Shown: positions 11,105 to 22,777 of the stretch, piece after piece
How positions within the stretch are numbered: the stretch's first letter is position 1
Layout: each line of letters opens with the position of its first letter
NCBI GenBank assembly: GCA_947311845.1
Contig: CAMZMU010000063.1
Location: forward strand, 124,181,818 to 124,245,817
DNA length: 64,000 nt
DNA from: Poa pratensis
Lineage: Eukaryota > Streptophyta > Magnoliopsida > Poales > Poaceae
Reading direction: 5' to 3'
Translations under genes and position numbers: made by a program
The notes under the pieces: model-generated
What the model saw: the letters and a program-made list of their open reading frames with translations, nothing else
What the model was told of the DNA's origin: nothing
Database searches by the model: none

Positions 11105-11830
11105 AGTAAAAGATTGGCCCTTCGCAGAGGGAAGCAGGGATTATCATGTGCTAGAGCTTTTTATTTTTAAAACAGAAGCAAAATTGTTTTGGGAAGTGTT
11201 TGTTGTTGTCAACGAATGGTAGTGGGTACTCTAACCCCCTTGTCAACCAGACTTTCAAGAGCGGCTCCCATGAAGGACGTTATTTCTACCAGCAAGGTAG
11301 ATCATCCCTCTTCTCTTTTGTTTACACATGTATTTTAGTTTCATTATGGGTGACACTCCCCCCAACCTTTGCTTGCACAAGCCATGGCTAACCGAATCCT
11401 CGGGTGCCTTCCAACATTCACATACCATGGAGGAGTGTCTATTTGCAAATTAAGTTGCTTACTGATAAATCAGGGCAAAACATGTGAAGAGAATTATTGA
11501 TGAAAGTTATAATTAATTGGGACTGGGCACCCCGTTGCCAGCTCTTTTTGCAAAATTATTGGATAAGCGGATGTATATGCCACTAGTCCATTGGTGAAAG
11601 TCTGAATGACAAGATTGAAAGATAAAACACCACATACTTCCTCATGAGCTATAAAACATTGACACAAATTGAGAAGTACTTTGAAGGTTTTAAAGGTAGC
11701 ACATGAAAATTTACTTGAATGGTTCGAAATGCCATGCATAGGTATTTATGGTGGACACTTTGGAATAACTTGGTTTTCATGGTTTTGGAAGCACGAGCAG
11801 CATTCCCGCTCAGTACAAGTGAAGGCTAGC
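11105..11830 (-). other. Conserved non-coding block, array unit 1
   Basis: No long frame. On the minus strand this stretch matches 39350-40095 of the differently terminated + strand element. Recognisable shared words include the region around the GGGACTGGGCACCCCGTTGCC string (11518-11538) and the TTCGTTGACAACA region (11200-11215). An identical copy is in unit 2 (19269-19994). The position between the second ORF and the 3' LTR suggests a packaging or RNA-processing role, which is inference only. Confidence 0.6.
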
Positions 11831-12714
11831 AATAGACTGGGAAGCGACAATCAAGAGAGCAATAACCGTCATAATCATGCTTGCGACAAAATGAAATTAA
11901 TTGAGACATAAAAGTGATACAAGAACTCTGAGTCAAAATAAATCATCAAGGCTTAATTGACTTTTGTTTTTCAGTCATACGCATGCATGAGCATGTGCCA
12001 AGTCAATTCGAATGAATTATTCAGAGGAGGATACCACAATGTCATACCCTCTATGAATAGAACAATGCAAGCAAACATCAACATAACATGCTACCACTAT
12101 TAATAAATTGGGACCGATCATGAGAGAACAAGAACTACTAAGCATCCACTAAATGACATATACCTCACATGAACCAACTAAGCATGCTCACATAGATGAG
12201 TATATGTACAAAAATGAAAACAAATAGAGTTCATACCAGCCTCTCACCCCAACTCAAGTTGTTGTAGATCATCCTTATTGCTTTTTCACTTGTGTTGCTT
12301 CGAATGATAAGAATGAAAACCAAGCTCCATCGGAGTCACGGATGGCTGTCCAACTCTGAAAACACTATACAAAACCAAAAAGAAACAACAAATATTTTTG
12401 GGTTTTCGAGTTTTTGAAACAAGAGCAAAAAGAAACAAACAATAAAGCAAAATATTTTTGGATTTTTGAATAACAAACCGAATTTTAAAACTAAGCAAAC
12501 TAATACTGAAACTTAAAGAAACAAATGAAGAGAAACAACAGAAATATTTTTGGTCTTTTTGTGTTTTGGAATGCAGCAATAAAAGGTAAACAATTAAAAA
12601 GAAAGAAAGAAAACTGCAACATGGATATACAAAGTATCGACAAGATATGATATGTAAATGAGTGAGATGTCGATATACCTCCCCCCAAGCTTAGGCTTTT
12701 GGCCTAAGTGGAGA

Positions 12715-13833
12715 TCAACCCCATGGTGCCCAGGAAGTGGCGCCTCCATAGTACGACGAGGAAGGGCCCTCGTCCTGGTAAGAGCTGGATGACGCTCCAA
12801 GGTAAGTGACGGTGTAGCCATCATCAGGTGCTTCTCCCTCCTCCTGGTGCTGCTGGTGAAAGCCTCGCACTCTAAGCTGCTCCTCCAACGCCTCCTTGGA
12901 GTACGACCACGGTCTCCTGTGTATAGGGAACAGATCGGCCTGGGGCAAAGGCACTTCATATTCATCCCCGTTAGTAAATAAAACTTTGTAAACAATGTTT
13001 CCTAAATGAGAATTAGGTGTGACAAACTGATGGCCTTTCATAGCAGAAATATCAAGTCTGAAAGGGGTTAGCTTCTCATCATTAGGACTAACGGAAAGAC
13101 CTAGATATGCGATAACTCGTGAAGCAACAATTCCTCCATAAATAGGTCCACTAGCAGCCAAACGGCGAGCAATAAGGGCACCAAGGTTGTAAGCAGTGTT
13201 ACCATTAAGTGCAGCAGCAAGAAAAGCAAGATGATAATTAGAAATGTTACTGGTGTTTTCCCTACCAAGAATGCTAGTAGCAAGATAATAAACGAAATAT
13301 CTAATGGCAGGGAATTGGATGTTCCTTATCTTGCCGCGCTGAGCGATGCGGTCATCGTCGTTGGTCACTCCTCGGTAAAGTTCCACAAAGTCTTTGGTGT
13401 TCCCTGCAATCTTCTTCGCTGTACCTATAGGAGCAATATCTATGGCAGCACAAAAGTCTCCCAAGTCCATTGTAACAGGCCTGTCATAAATCTTAAATTG
13501 GACAGTAGGCGCATAAGATGAATTCACAAATTTAAAACTCTCAACAAAAGTTTTGGTGAGCCAATAATGTTGGTCGCCCTCATCCTGCATATAAGTGGTT
13601 AGGCCAACTCTCTGGATAAGGAACATGAAGTCATCAAGCAACCCTGCATTACGCAAAAACTCCATGCATGGAAAGGATGAAGCATTTGGGATTTGGTCAT
13701 CCCCTCCATCTCCAATGTTCGGTGCAATGACATCCTCATCATAGGAACGCCTAACTCGAGTAGATGCCCTCAAAGGCCTTCTTGCTCTCTGAGAATCCCT
13801 TTCAAACACCTCCCCAAAGGTGTGGTTATGCAT
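12715..13833 (-). CDS. Second ORF of array unit 1, Athila ORF1-like
   Basis: A frame of about 372 residues if started at the ATG at 13833 (first residues MHNHTFGEVFERD). The frame stays open up to 13932. The protein has landmarks such as FLRNAGLLDDFMFLIQRVG and a C-terminal serine/tyrosine/acid-rich tail. Arrangement and style resemble the plant Athila ORF-1 family (Pfam ATHILA), whose function is unknown. It lies 3' of gag-protease, where Athila elements carry an extra ORF. A probable splice acceptor (atttcag on the minus strand, AG at 13844-13843) lies just upstream of 13833, so the protein may come from a spliced RNA. The unit 2 copy is nearly identical, differing by one upstream F/I change. 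Confidence 0.65.
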   Translation of the reverse strand: MHNHTFGEVFERDSQRARRPLRASTRVRRSYDEDVIAPNIGDGGDDQIPNASSFPCMEFLRNAGLLDDFMFLIQRVGLTTYMQDEGDQHYWLTKTFVESFKFVNSSYAPTVQFKIYDRPVTMDLGDFCAAIDIAPIGTAKKIAGNTKDFVELYRGVTNDDDRIAQRGKIRNIQFPAIRYFVYYLATSILGRENTSNISNYHLAFLAAALNGNTAYNLGALIARRLAASGPIYGGIVASRVIAYLGLSVSPNDEKLTPFRLDISAMKGHQFVTPNSHLGNIVYKVLFTNGDEYEVPLPQADLFPIHRRPWSYSKEALEEQLRVRGFHQQHQEEGEAPDDGYTVTYLGASSSSYQDEGPSSSYYGGATSWAPWG

Positions 13834-14615
13834 TTTCCTTTTCTGAAATTTTTTAACAAACATTATAAAAAATGATTTTGAGACATACAAATGAGGGGAA
13901 CTACTATATGAACTTGCTAGAGGACTAAACATGCATCAAAACTGATATATCAACATAGAACAAGCATGCATACTCACTTAACAAGTCACCTACAGCAGCA
14001 AAATACTCAAGGTATACTCTACTAAACAAAATTCTACTTGGATACATGGAGGAGTCACATACCTGAGAGCAAATGCCCCAAATCTCAGCAGCTGAGATGG
14101 GCTGAACAAAGAGATCGAAATCGCGAGGAAGAACAGCAAAACTCGAGTGTGAGAGAGAAAAACGAGCTGAGTGATGCAAGAGGAAGAAGTGGTAGGTGGG
14201 GGAACTGCTGGAGGGCCAAGGGTGCCCCACCTCAGTGGCTGGCGCGGCCAAGGGGGCAGCCGCGCCACCATGTGGTTTGACCCCATGGTGGGTCCCCTTG
14301 GTCAGCACCAGGCACTCCCACGATGCTCTTTGAAAAATAGGACCAATGGTATAATTTTTACAGATTTTGAAAACTTTCAATTTGCATGAAATCTGGATAT
14401 TTAAATTAATAAAACTTGGGCAGAAAAATTATTTTTAAAATTCAAAACAACTAAACTTTTGCAACCTAATTATCACTACAGGAGGTAAAACAAAGTTGAA
14501 GAAAGAAATGCTGTTTAGCTCTTTATGTATGCAAATACATTTGATAACAAGGTTGATCAAGTCTTGGCACCAAATAAATTTACATGACACAAATGATTTA
14601 AACATCATGAAACAC

Positions 14616-17305
14616 TCATGTTACCTTGTATTGTATTGATATGGATCCAATCATAATGTTTTGATATCCTTCTTGATGATCATATATAGGGCAATCAATA
14701 CTTCCCACTTTGATAGTTTTAAAATTGGAGATGGTATTGACTCCATAAATCTTGTCAACTTTCTTGGGGAAATAAACAGTATGTTCTTTATCATTAACAT
14801 TGAAAGTTACTTTTCCTTTATTGCAATCAATAACAGCACCTGCAGTATTTAGAAAAGGTCTTCCAAGAATAATAGACATATTATCATCTTCAGGCATTTC
14901 AAGAACAACAAAATCAGTCAAAATTAAACAATTGTTAGCCACTTGAACAGGGACATCCTCACAAATGCCAACAGGAACAGCAGTAGATTTATCAGCCATT
15001 TGCAAAGATATATCAGTAGGTATCAATTTATCAAGATAGAGTCTCTTATAGAGAGAAAAAGGCATAACACTAACTCCTGCTCCCAAATCACATAAAGCAG
15101 TTCTAACATAATTATTCTTGATGGAGCAAGGGATGGTTGGTATACCTGGATCTCCAAGCTTCTTAGGAACCTTGCCATTGAAAGAATAATTAGCAAGCAT
15201 AGTAGAAATTTCCTCATTAGGAATTTTCCTCTTGTTAGAAACAATATCTTTCATATACTTTGAGTAAGGAGGCAATTTAATAGCATCAGTCAAAGGAATT
15301 TGCAAGAACAAGGGTTTCATCCATTCACAAAATTTATTATAATGTTCTTCTTCCTTTGATTTTAGTTTCTTAGTTGGAAAAGGCATTTGCTTTTGAACCC
15401 AAGGTTCCCTTTCATTACCATGTTTCTTAGCAATGAAGTCTTCCTTAGTGTACTTTGTGTTTTTAGTATGCTTTTCAGGTTCCTTTTCACTAACTTCTTT
15501 ATCAAGAGCATCATTTTTATCCTTATCACTATCAAGTTCATTACCACTTTCAGTTTCAGCATCAGAGATAGATATACTATTAGGATCATTAACAGTTTCA
15601 GAGGATTCTACAACATTTTTATGTTTCTTCTTCTTCTTTTTCTTAGAAGGAGAAACTGGATTTTCAGCTAGTTGAGAATCTTGTTCAATTCTTTTAGGGT
15701 GTCCCTCAGGATATAAAGGATCCTGAGTATGAGCTCCACTTCTAGTGCTAACATAGACAGGTTTTAATTTTTCTTAGAAGCATTGGCTAACATGTCTTGT
15801 TGCACTTTAGTGAGTTGATCAATTTGAGTTTGAACCATATGGAAATGTTTAATAAGCATCTTAACATCATTGGAGGTTCTCTCCACAATATCATGCAACT
15901 TACTAATAGCTTGAGAGTTTTCATGCAAATGATTCTCTACTCTCATATTAAAATTATCTTGCTTAATAACATAATTATCAAATTCATCTAAGCATTGATC
16001 AGGTGGTTTAGAGTAGGGAATATCTCCTTCATCGAACCTGTGGAGAGAGTGAACCTCAATTATGGATGGATGAGGAATTGGCTTACACAAATCTTCAATA
16101 GGTGGAAGGTTCTTCACATCTTCAGATTTAATACCCTTCTCAATGAGAGTCTTCTTGGCCTCCCTCATTGTTTCATCATTCAATTCAATCATACCTCCCC
16201 TCTTCTTTGATATTGGTGTCGGTGTAGGTGTGGGGGTCGGCGCAGGTAGAGTCCAATCATCATAATTCTGGCTGATTTTAGCCAATAATTCTTCAGCTTC
16301 TTCAGGGGTTCTTTTCCTGAAAACACAACTAGCACAACTATCCAGATATGCTCTAGATTCAATAGTTAGTCCACTGTAAAATATATCAAGTAGATCATGC
16401 TTTTCCAAATCATGTCCAGGCCGAGCTCTGATAAGAGAGCAAAACCTTGTCCATGCCTCTGGAAGTTTCTCTTCATCTTCCTGGTCAAAGTTATAAATTC
16501 TCTGCAAAGCATCATGTTGAGCACTAGCAGGGAAATATTTCTGAAAGAAAACATCAAGCAAACCAGTAGGACTAGTAATAGAACCAGGAGACAAGTTGTT
16601 ATACCAAGCTTTAGCATCATCTTTTAATGAGAAAGGAAAAATCTTAGCAACAAAATAGCTACGCTTCTTAATATCATCAGAAAATAAGCCACTCAAAGTA
16701 GAGAGCTCATTCATGTGCTCTACAGCACTTTCACTCTTAGTGCCACAAAAAGGAGTTTTCTCAACAATAGATATATGAGATAAATCAAGAGAAAAATCAT
16801 AATCCTTATCTTTAATGTTTATAGGAGAAGTGGCAAACTTAGGATCAGGTGACAACTTGTATTTAACAGCATGTTGTGCAAGAAAATTTCTCATATTACT
16901 TGCACCAGTAGTAGCATTACATTTATCAATAAAATCATCATCAAGTTCCACATAAGTTTCATCAGGATCATCATCACAAGTATAATCCCTTAACTCAGGT
17001 GAATAAACAGGAGTAGTAGGACTTCCATTAGGTGTTCTAGTATTTTCAAGTTGTTTAGACTTAGCAATAGCAGCATCTAAAAGTGGACCTAATGAAATAT
17101 TCTCATCAATCACAGTAGAAGCATCATCAACATTATCAGAGGCAATTTCAGATTCAGCAGTAGTACCAACACGTGAAGATTGTGGTGGTGTAACAAGTTG
17201 ACTCAATACAGATGGTGAGTCAAGAGCAGCAGAGGTACTAAGTGTCGTACCTTTTCTTGTAGTGGATGGCAATACACGGACCCTCTCATCACGAGCTTTA
17301 CCCAT
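14616..17305 (-). pseudogene. Gag-protease of array unit 1 (one frameshift)
   Basis: The ATG at 17305 begins MGKARDERVRVLPST, 60 bp downstream of the primer site. The first frame runs 513 residues to 15764. It holds a Retrotrans_gag domain (about residues 215-370) with KAWYNNLSPGSI and FFQKYFPASAQHDA, then a proline/threonine repeat. The protease frame follows (15386-14616 and upstream of it), with LCDLGAGVSVMP as active site and ILGRPFLNTAGAVID. Between them a one-base deficit at about 15772 breaks the frame: the T run is one shorter than in unit 2. Unit 2 is intact at that point. No RT follows, so particles and replication must rely on other elements. Confidence 0.8.
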
Positions 17306-17364
17306 GATGAATAAATTTCAGCGAGCAATATAGATCACAAGTGAACTCACAAATAAAGCTATGC

Positions 17365-17382
17365 TCCCCGGCAACGGCGCCA
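17365..17382 (-). other. Primer binding site of array unit 1 (tRNA-Asp)
   Basis: On the minus strand the sequence is tggcgccgttgccgggga, complementary to the 3' end of plant tRNA-Asp plus CCA. It lies 11 bp inside LTR 2. Confidence 0.85.
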
Positions 17383-17393
17383 GAAAATAGTCT

Positions 17394-18788
17394 TGATGAC
17401 CCACAAGTATAGGGGATCGCAACAGTCTTCGAGGGAAGTAAAACCCAATTTATTGATTCGACACAAGGGGAGCCAAAGAATACTTGAGAGCCTTAACAGC
17501 GGAGTTGTCAATTCAGCTGCACCTGTGAATAGTCTTGCTCGACACAGATTATCAGTAGCAACAGTTTTATAGCAGTAGTAGCGGTGAAATAATAGCAGCA
17601 GTAAATAGAGACAGCAGTAGTGATTGCAGTAAACAGTAGGATTAAAACACTGTAGGCATAGGGATGGATGAACGGGCGCTGCATGGATAAGATAGCTCAT
17701 ATAATAATCAAGACATAGGCATTGCAGATAATAATGATAAAGCATCCAAGTACTAAGTAAACATAGGCATGTGTTCCGTATATAGTCGTACGTGCTCGCA
17801 ATGAGAAACTTGTACAACATCTTCTGTCCTACCAGCCGGTGGCAGCCGGGCCTCAAGGGAATCTACTGGTAATTAAGGTACTCCTTTTAATAAAGTACCG
17901 GAGCAAAGCATTAACACGCCGTGAACACATGTGATCCTCACATCGCAGCCATTCCCCTCGGCTGTCCCAATTATTGTCACTTTGGGACCGCGGGTTCCGG
18001 ACAACAATATGTGTATACAACTTGCAGGTATGATCAATAAACAGTGCATATCATTATGAAACAATAACATGTTCAGATCTGAAATCATGGCACTCGGGCC
18101 CTAGTGACAAGCATTAAGCTCAACAAGTTGCAACAACATCAATAAGTACTAACAACGGATACTGGGCACCATGCCCTAATGATCTTATAGCTTATTACAT
18201 GAACAATCTCATCCAATCCCTACCATCCCCCTCAGCCTACAGCAGGGAATTACTCACACATGGATGGGGGAAACATGGATGGTCGATGGAGAAGCGTCGG
18301 TGATGATGATGGCGATGATCTCCTCCAATTCCCCGTCCCGGCGGAGTGCCAGAACGGAGTTTCTGGTCCCCGAAATAGGTTTCGCGATGGTGGCGGCGTA
18401 CGGTGATGTTTCTGGATGAAGTGGACGACCCCCTCGCGTTTTAGGTCAGAGAGGGTTAAGTAGTCGAAAGGGGGACTCGGGGAGGTGCCGAGTCGCCCTC
18501 CTCAGTGGCTGGCGCGGTGGGCCCCTGGCCGCGCCACCATGTGGTTTGGGCCACTCGTGGCCCATCTCCGCCTCCCCTTCTGGCTCCGTGAGTCTTCTGG
18601 TAAAATAGGAGGTTTGCGATCTTTTCTGGTGTTTTTCCCGAAAGTTGACTTTCTGCACAAAAACAAGACACCAGGGCAATTCTGCTGAAAACAGCGTTAG
18701 TCCGCATTAGTTGTATTCAAAACACACAAGTTAGAGGTAAAACAATAGCAAAAGTGTTCGGGAAAGTAGATACGTTTTGGACGTATCA
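17394..18788 (-). repeat. Array LTR 2 (shared middle LTR)
   Basis: 1395 bp. It is at once the 5' LTR of unit 1 and the 3' LTR of unit 2. No TSD adjoins it; it is bordered on one side by the unit 1 primer site and on the other by the unit 2 purine tract. That is diagnostic of LTR-LTR unequal recombination rather than two insertions. It has one private two-base difference near 17607 relative to LTR 1 and LTR 3. Confidence 0.9.
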
Positions 18789-19268
18789 ACTCCCCCCAAG
18801 CTTAGCTTATTGCTTGTCCTCAAGCAATTCAGTTAACAACTGAGTGCGATAAAAGACTTTCACGAACACATTTGCTTCATATGATGCATATATTCTCACT
18901 ATATGAACAAATGCTTAGGCAATTCAAGATGAGGCAAATGCAAATAATGTCACTCAATAGGCATGTAAACTATGAAAAGATACCAACATACTAATAGCGA
19001 CAAACATGAAACATATTAATTCACAAGATTGTAATGCTCATAATAGGATATGATAAGATGGTATCTCGCTTGCCCGTTTTTGTACAGCAAAACATAAATG
19101 CCCAGGCACCTCTGAAGTTCATGGGAAGACTAGAATCAAAGATATCAAAGATAAAAGCATCAAAGTTATATCACAGTTAACCACATTCTGGGACAAGCAC
19201 ATTACACTAAGAATGACAACTATGCTCTCGAGAAAGTGCTCAAAGAAAGGATGGTGACTCAACATGAA

Positions 19269-19994
19269 AGTAAAAGATTGGCCCTTCGCAGAGGGAAGCA
19301 GGGATTATCATGTGCTAGAGCTTTTTATTTTTAAAACAGAAGCAAAATTGTTTTGGGAAGTGTTTGTTGTTGTCAACGAATGGTAGTGGGTACTCTAACC
19401 CCCTTGTCAACCAGACTTTCAAGAGCGGCTCCCATGAAGGACGTTATTTCTACCAGCAAGGTAGATCATCCCTCTTCTCTTTTGTTTACACATGTATTTT
19501 AGTTTCATTATGGGTGACACTCCCCCCAACCTTTGCTTGCACAAGCCATGGCTAACCGAATCCTCGGGTGCCTTCCAACATTCACATACCATGGAGGAGT
19601 GTCTATTTGCAAATTAAGTTGCTTACTGATAAATCAGGGCAAAACATGTGAAGAGAATTATTGATGAAAGTTATAATTAATTGGGACTGGGCACCCCGTT
19701 GCCAGCTCTTTTTGCAAAATTATTGGATAAGCGGATGTATATGCCACTAGTCCATTGGTGAAAGTCTGAATGACAAGATTGAAAGATAAAACACCACATA
19801 CTTCCTCATGAGCTATAAAACATTGACACAAATTGAGAAGTACTTTGAAGGTTTTAAAGGTAGCACATGAAAATTTACTTGAATGGTTCGAAATGCCATG
19901 CATAGGTATTTATGGTGGACACTTTGGAATAACTTGGTTTTCATGGTTTTGGAAGCACGAGCAGCATTCCCGCTCAGTACAAGTGAAGGCTAGC
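19269..19994 (-). other. Conserved non-coding block, array unit 2
   Basis: Essentially identical to 11105-11830 and similar on the opposite strand to 39350-40095. No coding capacity is apparent. Confidence 0.6.
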
Positions 19995-20878
19995 AATAGA
20001 CTGGGAAGCGACAATCAAGAGAGCAATAACCGTCATAATCATGCTTGCGACAAAATGAAATTAATTGAGACATAAAAGTGATACAAGAACTCTGAGTCAA
20101 AATAAATCATCAAGGCTTAATTGACTTTTGTTTTTCAGTCATACGCATGCATGAGCATGTGCCAAGTCAATTCGAATGAATTATTCAGAGGAGGATACCA
20201 CAATGTCATACCCTCTATGAATAGAACAATGCAAGCAAACATCAACATAACATGCTACCACTATTAATAAATTGGGACCGATCATGAGAGAACAAGAACT
20301 ACTAAGCATCCACTAAATGACATATACCTCACATGAACCAACTAAGCATGCTCACATAGATGAGTATATGTACAAAAATGAAAACAAATAGAGTTCATAC
20401 CAGCCTCTCACCCCAACTCGAGTTGTTGTAGATCATCCTTATTGCTTTTTCACTTGTGTTGCTTCGAATGATAAGAATGAAAACCAAGCTCCATCGGAGT
20501 CACGGATGGCTGTCCAACTCTGAAAACACTATACAAAACCAAAAAGAAACAACAAATATTTTTGGGTTTTCGAGTTTTTGAAACAAGAGCAAAAAGAAAC
20601 AAACAATAAAGCAAAATATTTTTGGATTTTTGAATAACAAACCGAATTTTAAAACTAAGCAAACTAATACTGAAACTTAAAGAAACAAATGAAGAGAAAC
20701 AACAGAAATATTTTTGGTCTTTTTGTGTTTTGGAATGCAGCAATAAAAGGTAAACAATTAAAAAGAAAGAAAGAAAACTGCAACATGGATATACAAAGTA
20801 TCGACAAGATATGATATGTAAATGAGTGAGATGTCGATATACCTCCCCCCAAGCTTAGGCTTTTGGCCTAAGTGGAGA

Positions 20879-21997
20879 TCAACCCCATGGTGCCCAGGAA
20901 GTGGCGCCTCCATAGTACGACGAGGAAGGGCCCTCGTCCTGGTAAGAGCTGGATGACGCTCCAAGGTAAGTGACGGTGTAGCCATCATCAGGTGCTTCTC
21001 CCTCCTCCTGGTGCTGCTGGTGAAAGCCTCGCACTCTAAGCTGCTCCTCCAACGCCTCCTTGGAGTACGACCACGGTCTCCTGTGTATAGGGAACAGATC
21101 GGCCTGGGGCAAAGGCACTTCATATTCATCCCCGTTAGTAAATAAAACTTTGTAAACAATGTTTCCTAAATGAGAATTAGGTGTGACAAACTGATGGCCT
21201 TTCATAGCAGAAATATCAAGTCTGAAAGGGGTTAGCTTCTCATCATTAGGACTAACGGAAAGACCTAGATATGCGATAACTCGTGAAGCAACAATTCCTC
21301 CATAAATAGGTCCACTAGCAGCCAAACGGCGAGCAATAAGGGCACCAAGGTTGTAAGCAGTGTTACCATTAAGTGCAGCAGCAAGAAAAGCAAGATGATA
21401 ATTAGAAATGTTACTGGTGTTTTCCCTACCAAGAATGCTAGTAGCAAGATAATAAACGAAATATCTAATGGCAGGGAATTGGATGTTCCTTATCTTGCCG
21501 CGCTGAGCGATGCGGTCATCGTCGTTGGTCACTCCTCGGTAAAGTTCCACAAAGTCTTTGGTGTTCCCTGCAATCTTCTTCGCTGTACCTATAGGAGCAA
21601 TATCTATGGCAGCACAAAAGTCTCCCAAGTCCATTGTAACAGGCCTGTCATAAATCTTAAATTGGACAGTAGGCGCATAAGATGAATTCACAAATTTAAA
21701 ACTCTCAACAAAAGTTTTGGTGAGCCAATAATGTTGGTCGCCCTCATCCTGCATATAAGTGGTTAGGCCAACTCTCTGGATAAGGAACATGAAGTCATCA
21801 AGCAACCCTGCATTACGCAAAAACTCCATGCATGGAAAGGATGAAGCATTTGGGATTTGGTCATCCCCTCCATCTCCAATGTTCGGTGCAATGACATCCT
21901 CATCATAGGAACGCCTAACTCGAGTAGATGCCCTCAAAGGCCTTCTTGCTCTCTGAGAATCCCTTTCAAACACCTCCCCAAAGGTGTGGTTATGCAT
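20879..21997 (-). CDS. Second ORF of array unit 2, Athila ORF1-like
   Basis: Same protein as the unit 1 second ORF, about 372 residues from the ATG at 21997 and ending at 20879. The frame is intact. Upstream, an A-to-T change at about 22012 replaces a phenylalanine by isoleucine in the 5' extension of the frame; the main body is unchanged. The role is unknown; the resemblance to Athila ORF-1 is by layout and general sequence style. Confidence 0.65.
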   Translation of the reverse strand: MHNHTFGEVFERDSQRARRPLRASTRVRRSYDEDVIAPNIGDGGDDQIPNASSFPCMEFLRNAGLLDDFMFLIQRVGLTTYMQDEGDQHYWLTKTFVESFKFVNSSYAPTVQFKIYDRPVTMDLGDFCAAIDIAPIGTAKKIAGNTKDFVELYRGVTNDDDRIAQRGKIRNIQFPAIRYFVYYLATSILGRENTSNISNYHLAFLAAALNGNTAYNLGALIARRLAASGPIYGGIVASRVIAYLGLSVSPNDEKLTPFRLDISAMKGHQFVTPNSHLGNIVYKVLFTNGDEYEVPLPQADLFPIHRRPWSYSKEALEEQLRVRGFHQQHQEEGEAPDDGYTVTYLGASSSSYQDEGPSSSYYGGATSWAPWG

Positions 21998-22777
21998 TTT
22001 CCTTTTCTGAATTTTTTTAACAAACATTATAAAAAATGATTTTGAGACATACAAATGAGGGGAACTACTATATGAACTTGCTAGAGGACTAAACATGCAT
22101 CAAAACTGATTATATCAACATAGAACAAGCATGCATACTCACTTAACAAGTCACCTACAGCAGCAAAATACTCAAGGTATACTTACTAAACAAAATTCTA
22201 CTTGGATACATGGAGGAGTCACATACCTGAGAGCAATGCCCCAAATCTCAGCAGCTGAGATGGGCTGAACAAAGAGATCGAAATCGCGAGGAAGAACAGC
22301 AAAACTCGAGTGTGAGAGAGAAAAACGAGCTGAGTGATGCAAGAGGAAGAAGTGGTAGGTGGGGGAACTGCTGGAGGGCCAAGGGTGCCCCACCTCAGTG
22401 GCTGGCGCGGCCAAGGGGCAGCCGCGCCACCATGTGGTTTGACCCCATGGTGGGTCCCCTTGGTCAGCACCAGGCACTCCCACGATGCTCTTTGAAAAAT
22501 AGGACCAATGGTATAATTTTTACAGATTTTGAAAACTTTCAATTTGCATGAAATCTGGATATTTAAATTAATAAAACTTGGGCAGAAAAATTATTTTTAA
22601 AATTCAAAACAACTAAACTTTTGCAACCTAATTATCACTACAGGAGGTAAAACAAAGTTGAAGAAAGAAATGTGTTTAGCTCTTTCATGTATGCAAATAC
22701 ATTTGATAACAAGGTTGATCAAGTCTTGGCACCAAATAAATTTACATGACACAAATGATTTAAACATCATGAAACAC

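Noticed and set aside
11200..11911. Short frames repeated in both array units
   Set aside because: They fall in the conserved non-coding block; frames are not preserved in the homologous block at 39350-40095.
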